Positions 17,401 through 21,041 of a stretch of DNA of 21,041 bases are shown here, in pieces; position 1 is the first letter of the stretch; each line of letters begins with the position of its first letter. The position numbers were made by a program, and so were the translations under genes. Source of the stretch: a virus. Where the stretch lies: IMG/VR virus record IMGVR_UViG_3300027687_000092, positions 1 through 21,041 of that record; one strand, given 5' to 3'. A model generated the notes under the pieces. The model ran no database searches. It saw nothing but the letters and a program-made list of their open reading frames with translations, and had not been told where the DNA came from.

Positions 17401-19065
17401 ATAGATAGCAGTTGCTTCGAGTACCGCAATATGGAACCACCTATTACCTCTGCTCCAAGCATTTTGGGCTATACTAGCTCTGTTTATTATCATGTAATCT
17501 TGTACAGTTGGAGCATTTGCGGTAGCATCAAAACCACCATCATCAAATGATTTACTATCAAACGGTACAGTTGCACTGACTGTATATGTTTCTGGTGTTA
17601 TAAAGTCTGTTACCAACATTAACTCAATAGCAGTACCAACACCTTCAACATAGTATTCTAGATTCTCATAACTTGCTGGAACTACTGCACCAATGAATTG
17701 TATCTTGAGTCCATTTGTAAAAACAACACCGTTTGGAGATGTATAGTTTGTTTTACCGATAATATCGTCAACTCTGAGATCTGATGCATTTGCTTGATCA
17801 ACAAGACGGATAACACCAAAGTTTGTTTCATCACTCTGATCTTGATAATAAAGCACATCAAGGTTAGCAGTAATTAATGGTTGACGTTCAAATGTACCTT
17901 CTGCATTTTTATACCAAGTAACTCCAGCATAGTCTGTACCATATTGTATCAAAGTTTTGCTTAGGTCAGCAATAGTTCGAACTCTTGTAAGTTCCATAAA
18001 CGGACGTAGCGGATTTGCATAGTTAAAGTTTATTCTCCATTGCACATAACGCTCAGCATCAGTTGCTAACGGTACACTATTATCAAATCCTGCATTTGGA
18101 ATCCCCGGATTATCTTGGTCAAAAAGTGTGTCATCAAAAGGAGTAAAAGTTTCCCAACCTAAGTTAGTATCTGTTGTAAAGATTAATGTGCGATTTTGTA
18201 AATCAGTAATACCATCTATACCGTTTGTGTTAGTTGCTAAGAAGGTATCAACAAATTGATTGTTTATATCGCTAAATTTAAGTGTATCTTCAACAAGATC
18301 AGTTGAACCAATATCTGTTAATGTAAAGAAAAAGTTTTGTGCAGTATTCGAAGGAACTGTGAATACAACTGTACCAACGTCATCACCATTGTTAGCAACA
18401 CCTAATACTTGTCTTGAACTTTGATTTGGTTGTTGAGGAAGTACTCCTGATGTTCCAGGAACACTTTGTATCCAAAAATTACGGCCAAGAGCGTTAACAT
18501 CAAATGTGTATTCGCCTTGACGTACAAATGTTAATGTAGGTAATGCTCCTGCTTCTCCTGAAAACGTATAACCGTTAGGTGTATAAGCAACATCAAATGT
18601 GTCACGAATTGGTACTGTGTTAGCAAAAACATCAACACTATTTGGTCCTGCTGGCACCCAATAATATTGACTAAAGTTTACATATTTGTCGTAGTCGACA
18701 AAAGGATCAAAACTATAATGCTCACTGTCAAAGAGTCTGTCACCACGTGTAACGTCTGCACCTTGTAATTCGAGGCTATCAATTATTCCAGGATAGGTTA
18801 TTGCATTTGCAACAGTATTAGTGTTTGGTGTAAGTTGCACCACTCCAGGTTCAAGTTGATAATCAGTTCTAGTAGCAGTTGGTTCTAATACATAACTATC
18901 AGATGCAGTAACACCAGGGCCAATCTTACGACCAATATAACCTTCAGTTGGCTTTAACTTTGGGTTCTGTGTAAGTTGGTCAAGTGTACTACGAAGAAGT
19001 TGCTTGTTAGCAGGAGTTTGAAATATTTCTGGTAGAAAGTCTTCTGAGCGAATTCTTTTAGCCAT
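5452..19065 (-). CDS. Giant 4537-aa multidomain virion protein (baseplate/adhesin type)
   Basis: One open frame of 4537 codons encodes a mosaic protein. Residues 1-150 form a conserved head: FLPEIFQTPANKQLLRSTLD, YIGRKIGPGV and TRTDYQLEPGVVQLTPNTN. A conserved stretch near 1150-1215 includes VIQGHDGSL and EKRIYNNIKINEAERYNPPL. A carbohydrate-binding-like module lies at 1797-1833, and a seven-repeat FG-GAP region at about 2205-2920. A conserved aromatic-rich section (about 3000-3560) includes FRPRQSLFINRFLALENYM. Two GSGY repeats (about 3588-3652), a second carbohydrate-binding-like module (3688-3738) and beta-sandwich repeats to the C-terminus follow. No signal peptide or membrane segment is seen. 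The start is three nt after the upstream stop, with a GGAG 11 nt away. It follows a gp6-like gene, where T4 carries the wedge and fibre-attachment genes 7-10, so a baseplate-peripheral role is inferred. The alternative is a tail-fibre or tape-like protein; its lack of long helices argues against a tape measure. Confidence 0.85.
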   Translation of the reverse strand: MAKRIRSEDFLPEIFQTPANKQLLRSTLDQLTQNPKLKPTEGYIGRKIGPGVTASDSYVLEPTATRTDYQLEPGVVQLTPNTNTVANAITYPGIIDSLELQGADVTRGDRLFDSEHYSFDPFVDYDKYVNFSQYYWVPAGPNSVDVFANTVPIRDTFDVAYTPNGYTFSGEAGALPTLTFVRQGEYTFDVNALGRNFWIQSVPGTSGVLPQQPNQSSRQVLGVANNGDDVGTVVFTVPSNTAQNFFFTLTDIGSTDLVEDTLKFSDINNQFVDTFLATNTNGIDGITDLQNRTLIFTTDTNLGWETFTPFDDTLFDQDNPGIPNAGFDNSVPLATDAERYVQWRINFNYANPLRPFMELTRVRTIADLSKTLIQYGTDYAGVTWYKNAEGTFERQPLITANLDVLYYQDQSDETNFGVIRLVDQANASDLRVDDIIGKTNYTSPNGVVFTNGLKIQFIGAVVPASYENLEYYVEGVGTAIELMLVTDFITPETYTVSATVPFDSKSFDDGGFDATANAPTVQDYMIINRASIAQNAWSRGNRWFHIAVLEATAIYNNVPLVINNNNRAKRPILEFRKNLKLFNYGTLATPAVDIIDFAETDAFSNINGTIGYSVDGYNFVAGSRVIFAADIDAEVRNKIYTVSFVDFEDSSVDVIDLQPASLTTPDVPTNTNVIITSGVIEQGKSYWFNGTTWISGQQKTSVNQAPLFDVFDSSGYSFSDTTVYPSTTFKGSKLFSYAVGTGVTDTVIDQPLKYLTIANVGDIVFDNNLYVDTFIYVNGTVSATKNIDTGTVRQYNTISTFDKLLGWQTSFETNTQRQSFSFDYTGVPLVLDIAVLSDTSKIPVKVFVEGQFVLSNTYTYATNSDNVTVITFNPNELGQPNTVPVNGAIVEAQVLSDSPSSIAFYTIPSNLESNAMNENSKSFTLGTVRTHYESICQNLENFTGKIHGNNNVRDLGNVVPFGDLILQQSAPVTLMTNFINGRDFEFFRAIEFNSSEYNKTKNKILDYVATNDWEGKTTAQILDGTLLGINAGKTESSPFYWTDAIPNSNTFETTVYTITPITTYVFDTLYSYDLTSANYKGILVYYTPKSTGIQTILVGDGYEYTVATDGPRITINSTQITLNIGDIITINEYATTYASYVPATPSMMGLYNIYRPQEFLDNTYVTPTNVIQGHDGSLTVAFETGDYRNAVLLEFEKRIYNNIKINEAERYNPPLQAVDVIPGQFRTTDYTLTEVNNILNVSFLSWVGANRVPYKNQTYIEDNQFTWNYSQSENRLSGNPLLGFWRGIYFQLYDTDSPHTRPWEMVGLTVQPTWWQTTYGPAPYTSGNTVLWNDMAQGIVAYPTGNVIRKQYIRPQLLECIPTDSQGNLVSPMDSIVGSYDIDSFVKSWVAGDMAPAEDSWRRSSYYPFAIQRLLALTKPAKYFSLFADRDLWKYNTDFYQYLYNNRFRIDPSVVTVYGNGTIKNSYINFIVDYNRVTGLDSTTALKSTLSNMDIRLCYRMASFSDQGYLKIFSEKSSPNSLNSSLLLPDESYQLFLYQNPSFAEVQYSSITVQRTSGGWSVSGYSITKPYFEILQSTIAGTFSTITVNGNTVRIPETFTKNVVQVPYGYVFTTASAVVDFLVSYGQLLIEQGLTFDSTENGVILNWTQMANEFLYWVGQDWITGSIINLNPAANVLKLEKPNSVVESLANENINDVMLNQNFGPLLGKDYAVERLDNELKLIGVNNQTFSFLNARFTSYEHIIVFDNVSIFNDLIYQPITGARQNRLLLNGNTVFDWNGTLDAQGFILNQDNIKEWVANTSFTKGQIVLYKNAYWSATRLLSPSETFVFADWIKSDYAQIQTGLLPNLATKADSLRENYDIHTANLESDSTLLGLGLIGFRPRQYMQNLNLDDISQAGLYSQFLGTKGTLQAAEIFTSANLGKEEAEYEIFENWAIQRGIYGANANRSYFELRTDESKLLSNPSTIAVIDPQEVSTANQTVLVENIWKQSYKITNKNILPTVTTIPEDVSLPSAGYVNYDDIDIKVFNYDDLTNVLANLDAIALGTNIWVAKANSYDWNIYRTNLVPASVILVVDNLNETSTITFDVPHGLSVNDRIIIKYFNASVDGAYIVGTVPSLRTVTITLSLPGETVSVTGDGRSFILESVRVAQASDVANLSFANNIVPGNQAWVDNYGNDNWAVLQKINPFGTPTEIDADTPVLNDLFGTTIEQGLLGQGLAIGAPGNASGKGGIYCYNKSDTLEYKELTIMSPTATGFVGTGTSLSVGNTEWVVTGAPASDSNKGYALSIKRNSANGEYTQTQLFNTGTNDTDNFGQDVAVSDNERWLYISASTATSSSDYVWAYNKVEVQSQTLNFTGDGTTTDFIIAGTIVVSAVNATAQTQIGVSRNNVSQTAGAAYTVQTNLASQQVVRFATAPNENDTIRITRLQGVTYLPTVSTSTFSTATVFPVTDIYSFSVYYNGALLRPIADYTFTANTVTLLVAINSGTLLIDAKTHWDFVATITIAGSVGDLIGQSISTTTDGRQLIIGAPGASVTVGAITTTDAGKVYIYDRSVQRFQVTTASTTTQNFTTTDTPTGPVTVIVNGTFLIPTEQNNNAEFSFSGTTTTIGTATNPYTLNIGDIVEIETNTFRLVQTINSPTVGQSYNFGQVVDMCSTNCSLYISEPNDSTIVPQGGSVDRWINQARLFGNITGTVANPVLTATDSIRINNYYVTLTGTTVASLVTDIITANLPNITAASVGGALQITLDNVQAVEQYIKLEVAPGVGTAFATLGLTPIIFAQTIVSPIAQEYGHFGNSLKIDSDAITLVVGAPDATASLPTTFDTNTTYFDSRSTTVIDPLNQSGVAYTYNYLNSANSSATNPGKFVFGQQIYDTSMTSLDKFGSAVDYYDGILLVGAPNDDLNDSSGDFGRVTQLTNVNKESAWKAIYTQQPIVNAALLNSVFTYNKVSNEVTTYLDFIDPLQGKILGAAQANIDYTGGIDPAAYNTGTVNNFGSQWTTTYLGKIWWDLSTVRFIDYHQDTIEYKARRWGQLFDGSSVDIYQWTKNTVAPESYTGEGTVYTTTSYVITSELDSAGTFITYYYYWVKGLTAVSSNKTLSSSGIAQYISDPRSSGISYTAAISPSTVSLYNCRSLFSAKDTILHVEFDKIANDDNVHSEYDLITVGDAKSFLGAGLYRKFLDSYCGEDTLGNLVPDATLSVADKYGVSFRPRQSLFINRFLALENYMTRANKIMKLYPISDSKSFKLLNSEEPEPTSASSAWDKRLLTYAELTYQDLRQVAVGYKYLIASDSTQEGLWTIYTVQAEQKLLLSRVQNYDTKLYWSYVNWNGINADFTTYSGANTSTYDVKVYSDLLALTNVLDGAWATVQANSFGKQEVYQYSTTTSEWTRVFLEDGTVAIDSTIWNYADGNFGFDVEVFDAQRFDQAPNIETRQILQALNQEIFTTNLRLFRNELLVLTFEFIMSEQPAPDWLFKTSLIDVNHKIRDLIEYPIFRRDNQDFVSEYINEVKPYHVQVREFNLRYEGEDTYKGSITDFDLPAYYDSLRGQFVSPILDDSANPKSLSAVPSTSVVWQTFPWNQWYNNYKLIFKSVTVLNSGSGYTVAPQVVVTGDAIIQATLSAVVNTAGEVIRITLLTAGSGYITTPTLTISGGNGTGASAIAVLEPQQVRDFTTTVKYDRITYTSQVVDWTANTAYTANQLVRFPVPTVGVINVSLPQVYNVTTNFTSGTAFDPENYTVVSPDTLDGADRTIGLYTPEPNEPGRELAQVMSGIDYPGVQVEGPNFNQNTGFDVGNFDINPYDNIDFGPEGLPTYDPGILDVIYESSFTDTYLGTRATDINVVGGGFIDTYSSHAPEELIPGSEFDTLDLKVYTRPGSDWNNDGHGFSINSTSVVYTGVNTTIDFGSLILHPVGVELINLNGGQVIFPTGNYTVNWVTKTITITNSDSQIGVGDTVDLQVFGIGGGSQLYKESIVGNTISSDVEIIPVTFTEINEMVIFVNGEIITDYSFAVSGTFSTAITFTSTYTATDWVTIVALGATTPVQYSWSTPQVQYFAYDGSSLQDNLTNSLQGTNIPNMTVERNGLRLRPPEGIEYTSDGSSLGPYYLSTTAGTNQSLIADNDVLVYIDSVQSDLAVNWNLSTYDGSSDRYVAFNANSQPANGASIKIFTTTEADYTVLGDQLNLRVSAIPDAPFAVSTYNDTAQQNILTKVYVGPTTEGITTGVTFDSDPYDSTEFDKTVGSTIQTNNFALGRLIENSGRLEVTLNGARLSDTIGFSISTGTSGFSILTVSGSILGAADVLAVTMFTNTVVPNSLNFRIFQDMLGNQKLLRLNTTNTTKLIQDLTTSADVIYFEDVGKLSEPNLGSNIFGQVMIGAERITYRTRDTSNNTVSGLRRGVAGTSAMSHIIGVAASDIGPGEQLPTVYQEKTTTDTTNIGDGTTRIFFGTGIVVPTTLDSTELDEAVRVSVGGAVMIADTDYIVTRVDATQVEITFTVAPAVGSEINISIVKAQVMYAQGVSTASNGIALQDQTTAAALFLKS
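7852..8004 (-). other. Second carbohydrate-binding-like (CBM5/12-type) module in the giant gene
   Basis: Residues about 3688-3738 read WTANTAYTANQLVRF, then a 14-residue insertion, then VYNVTTNFTSGTAFDPENYT. The W..NTaY..gqlV.....vY.vt......f....y order follows the small CBM5/12 chitin/cellulose-binding fold, although the final Trp is replaced by Tyr. Function is inferred from the pattern only. Confidence 0.4.
8108..8305 (-). repeat. Two tandem GSGY-type repeats in the giant gene
   Basis: Two related units lie about 40 residues apart (residues about 3588-3612 and 3629-3652): VTVLNSGSGYTVAPQVVVTG and ITLLTAGSGYITTPTLTISG. Both share the pattern (I/V)-T-(V/L)-L-x-x-G-S-G-Y-x-x-x-P-x-(V/L)-x-(V/I)-(T/S)-G. 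These short beta repeats are common in phage and bacterial surface proteins and probably form consecutive turns of one beta domain. Confidence 0.75.
10306..12453 (-). repeat. Seven FG-GAP (integrin-alpha-like) beta-propeller repeats in the giant gene
   Basis: Seven repeat cores fall in residues about 2205-2920. They are LLGQGLAIGAPGN (near 2220), GTSLSVGNTEWVVTGAPAS (near 2270), FGQDVAVSDNERWLYISAS (near 2325), IGQSISTTTDGRQLIIGAPG (near 2525), FGQVVDMCSTNCSLYISEPN (near 2665), FGNSLKIDSDAITLVVGAPD (near 2810) and FGSAVDYYDGILLVGAPNDD (near 2895). All follow FG..v......l..gaP, usually followed by G.vy.y. Seven is the number of blades in an integrin-alpha propeller. Spacing is irregular because beta-sandwich segments (about 2353-2630) are inserted between blades three and five. 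The fold is a family-based inference. Confidence 0.75.
13567..13677 (-). other. First carbohydrate-binding-like (CBM5/12-type) module in the giant gene
   Basis: Residues 1797-1833 read WVANTSFTKGQIVLYKNAYW, then SATRLLSPSETFVFADW. This fits the W...t.Y..Gd.V.y.g..Y.a........p.....W pattern of CBM5/12 modules, with Trp at 1797 and 1833 and an aromatic YW pair between. These modules bind chitin-like or other polysaccharides and are frequent in phage tail proteins. Confidence 0.55.
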
Positions 19066-19068
19066 AAC

Positions 19069-21030
19069 TTATACTACTCCGCTGTTTGATGCAGTTCGCA
19101 ATTGACTACTAGTTAGTGCATCAATTACTTCAACATCGTTGACTGTGGCAGAATTTACAAATATCTCATTTGCTTGACTGCGAATTTCGTATAAATCACC
19201 AAATGACTTTAATGGATCCACTGGAACAAGAACTACTGTACTAATAATACTTCCTAGTTGATCGTGCAAGTAAGCACTAAGCTCTGAAAAGAAGAACGTG
19301 TCTCCAAAGTCCCAATTGTCAATAGTAAAATATGTATTCATACTTGACACAACTTGACTTTTAATTTCACTAACGCTCGCAGTACTCGACGGATTCTTAA
19401 CACACTTGAGTGTTGCCCTTAGTTCGACTGCTGCTTTGGTTCCAAATAATGGTTTAAAGGTTGCACTGTTTAAAATAATGTTATCACTGATCATTTTGTA
19501 TTGGTCAAGTGTTGAGTAACTTGTAGTAAGTTCATCAATAGTTGGTTTTGCAGGCTCTGGTACAGTTCCTGTTGAATCAGTAACATAATTTTGATATGCA
19601 ATATAATACGACTGTGTAACAAGATAGATGTCAATAATGTTAGTGGTTCCTGGATCAATTCTTCTACTTAACGGTGCATTGTGTCTATACTGAAAGTACA
19701 ATCCTTGTCGACCAACATATGTTATATAACCAGTAACTTGTGCAATAGTTCTAAGTCCATTATACGCAACTGTTAGTTGATAAAATTTTGCATCAGTGTA
19801 CGCATAAAATACTTGCTTGTCTGGGTACTCACTTTTTACTAATTCTATAGCAGCCTGGGTTGCTAGTGTACCATTTACCACACCACCTGCAAGTGGAAGA
19901 TATCGTTCAAGATTATCAAAATCAATCGTTTGTTGTAGGTAAATTCTTTTGTTATTTGGATTAACTAGCGGTGCAACTAAAGTTTGAAAGTAGTCTGGGT
20001 TGTCTGGTACACCGTCGTTATCTGAATCTTTGTATGATATTCTAACACGGAAGTCATCTATAAATCCATCTGTTTCAACGGGCTGGTCAATAATATCAAG
20101 TACTTCATCGCTGTTTAGTGTTGCACTTGAATCCGGTAGGTTATTGGTTTTTAAGACGTTAATAAAGTCATTAATAACTGTTCCTGTTTTAGGATCATAA
20201 ACTTTTTGTGTTCCGTCATAAAAGAATCTTGTTTCAAGCACACTAGCCCAGAAACGTTGTAAACTTCTTGAACTAACTGTGTATGTTACTCCGTCTGTTT
20301 CAAATGCTACCAACCAGGAATTATCTTGTCCGGTTCCTGTTGTGTTTTGTGCATTTGCAAGACTAAATGTTATTGCTGAATTCAAATTAGTTGCTGTAAT
20401 AACATACCAAGTTCCGGTTAGGTTATTGTATCCAAGTCCAAAATTTCTATAAAGTTCAATTTGCTCACGCATGGTTGTTTCAATTGCAGTTGGCAAGTTA
20501 GTTATAAAATTTGGAATTACTTCTGTTGGAACTGCAAGTGTTGGAATAAAATTATTAATTGTTACAGGACCTGTTCCATCAGCATTGTTACCAACACCTT
20601 GATTGGTTCCGTCAAGTTCTAAAGCTGACACAGTTGCCCACAATACCATTTTGTCTCCAGGCAGAGTAGGAGATCCTGCAATTAATCTGTTAAACTCATT
20701 GAAGTAAAATCCTGTAGGAGGTACAAACTTAATTAACCCACCTAACGCAATATATTTTTTATTATCACTTGCTTGTGGGCCAACTGGTGCTGGTGCTCCG
20801 CTTGAAACAAACTTAAAATATCCAGTAGTTTGGTTGTTAGCAGTTGTACTTTGGCTCCAGTTTAAGTTTAAATTTGTTAGACTTGGGCGAAGAAAATTTT
20901 CATAGTAAAATTCTTGCATACCACGACTTGCTAGTACTGGCTCAACTTGATTTACTATAACATCTGTAATGTCATTTTGATCAATAAACGTAAATGTAAA
21001 ACTTGGAACAGCAGTGTTTTCGTATATCAT
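19069..21030 (-). CDS. Baseplate wedge-like protein (gp6/baseplate-J type), possibly 5'-truncated
   Basis: The 653-aa frame ends with a domain (about 535-640) reading AAVELRATLKCVKNPSSTAS, SEIKSQVVSSMNTYFTIDNW, FGDTFFFSELSAYLHDQLGS and NEIFVNSATVNDVEVIDALT. The series of a conserved strand, an amphipathic helix, 'd.fy.seL...i.......v..v.v' and a C-terminal strand matches the C-terminal part of T4 gp6 and other baseplate-J proteins, as I recall them. At about 333-346 is a DSDNDGVPDNPDYF calcium-type loop. Residues 415-475 (FYAYTDAKFYQLTVAYNGLR...) form an aromatic-rich beta section. It is immediately upstream of the giant gene with a 3-nt gap. The start at 21030 is 11 nt from the window edge and the same frame stays open to the edge, so the true start may lie upstream. 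An alternative is a different wedge component of similar fold. Confidence 0.6.
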   Translation of the reverse strand: MIYENTAVPSFTFTFIDQNDITDVIVNQVEPVLASRGMQEFYYENFLRPSLTNLNLNWSQSTTANNQTTGYFKFVSSGAPAPVGPQASDNKKYIALGGLIKFVPPTGFYFNEFNRLIAGSPTLPGDKMVLWATVSALELDGTNQGVGNNADGTGPVTINNFIPTLAVPTEVIPNFITNLPTAIETTMREQIELYRNFGLGYNNLTGTWYVITATNLNSAITFSLANAQNTTGTGQDNSWLVAFETDGVTYTVSSRSLQRFWASVLETRFFYDGTQKVYDPKTGTVINDFINVLKTNNLPDSSATLNSDEVLDIIDQPVETDGFIDDFRVRISYKDSDNDGVPDNPDYFQTLVAPLVNPNNKRIYLQQTIDFDNLERYLPLAGGVVNGTLATQAAIELVKSEYPDKQVFYAYTDAKFYQLTVAYNGLRTIAQVTGYITYVGRQGLYFQYRHNAPLSRRIDPGTTNIIDIYLVTQSYYIAYQNYVTDSTGTVPEPAKPTIDELTTSYSTLDQYKMISDNIILNSATFKPLFGTKAAVELRATLKCVKNPSSTASVSEIKSQVVSSMNTYFTIDNWDFGDTFFFSELSAYLHDQLGSIISTVVLVPVDPLKSFGDLYEIRSQANEIFVNSATVNDVEVIDALTSSQLRTASNSGVV

Positions 21031-21041
21031 ACCATCGCTGG

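Noticed and set aside
5452-19065. Giant protein as tape measure protein
   Set aside because: Tape measures are largely helical with membrane-like segments and lie upstream of the baseplate genes. This chain is beta-rich with propeller and sugar-binding-like modules and follows a baseplate-like gene.
21027-21041. Possible end of an upstream gene (codons for P-A-M-V then TGA) overlapping the ATG at 21030 as ATGA
   Set aside because: Only 15 bases are visible, so a real gene end cannot be told from chance. The frame of the baseplate-like gene also stays open to the edge, so its true start may be outside.
1-21041. CRISPR arrays, tRNAs, insertion sequences, integrase or attachment sites
   Set aside because: I saw no regularly spaced direct repeats, no cloverleaf with a CCA-type end and no transposase or recombinase motifs on either strand.

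Overview
The window looks like a late structural (tail/baseplate) segment of a large AT-rich marine phage, most likely a T4-like myovirus of the pelagiphage/cyanophage type. The grounds are: every supported gene lies on the minus strand and is tightly packed; a baseplate-like gene is followed by very large Ser/Thr/Asn/Val-rich beta-structured proteins; one tail-fibre protein has a C-terminal domain typical of marine myovirus fibres; and two gaps between genes carry NATAAATA, the T4-type late promoter box. No integrase, transposase, tRNA, rRNA or CRISPR was seen. The host is not determined by the sequence.

Layout in transcription order (right to left). (1) 21030-19069: baseplate wedge-like protein, probably of the gp6/baseplate-J type, with a DxDxDG calcium-type loop. 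(2) 19065-5452: one uninterrupted 4537-codon gene, 65% of the window. Its product is a mosaic virion protein with a conserved head, two carbohydrate-binding-like modules, a seven-repeat FG-GAP (integrin-alpha-like) propeller region, two GSGY repeats and about ten phage-type beta-sandwich repeats. (3) 5420-4758: small conserved virion protein. (4) 4729-3341: tail fibre with a C-terminal YSDMAE... domain, behind a CATAAATA box. (5) A 154-nt gap with a TATAAATA box, a protein-like but startless fragment and a possible sigma70-type promoter. (6) 3186-2224: Ser/Thr/Gly-rich putative virion protein, closed by a clear intrinsic terminator at 2204-2172.

Beyond the terminator is a second, translationally coupled cluster. 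It holds a 100-aa conserved unknown (2155-1853), two paralogous GT-A-like glycosyltransferase proteins (1856-1083 and 1093-323) and a small protein cut by the left window edge (336-1). Each gene overlaps the next by 4 to 14 nt.

Working model (inference): the right and centre encode the baseplate periphery and host-contacting adhesins. The left cluster may encode enzymes that modify a glycan, either on the virion fibres or on the host surface. The most unusual object is the giant gene, whose integrin-like propeller and sugar-binding-like modules suggest a very large multidomain adhesin or baseplate-fibre protein.
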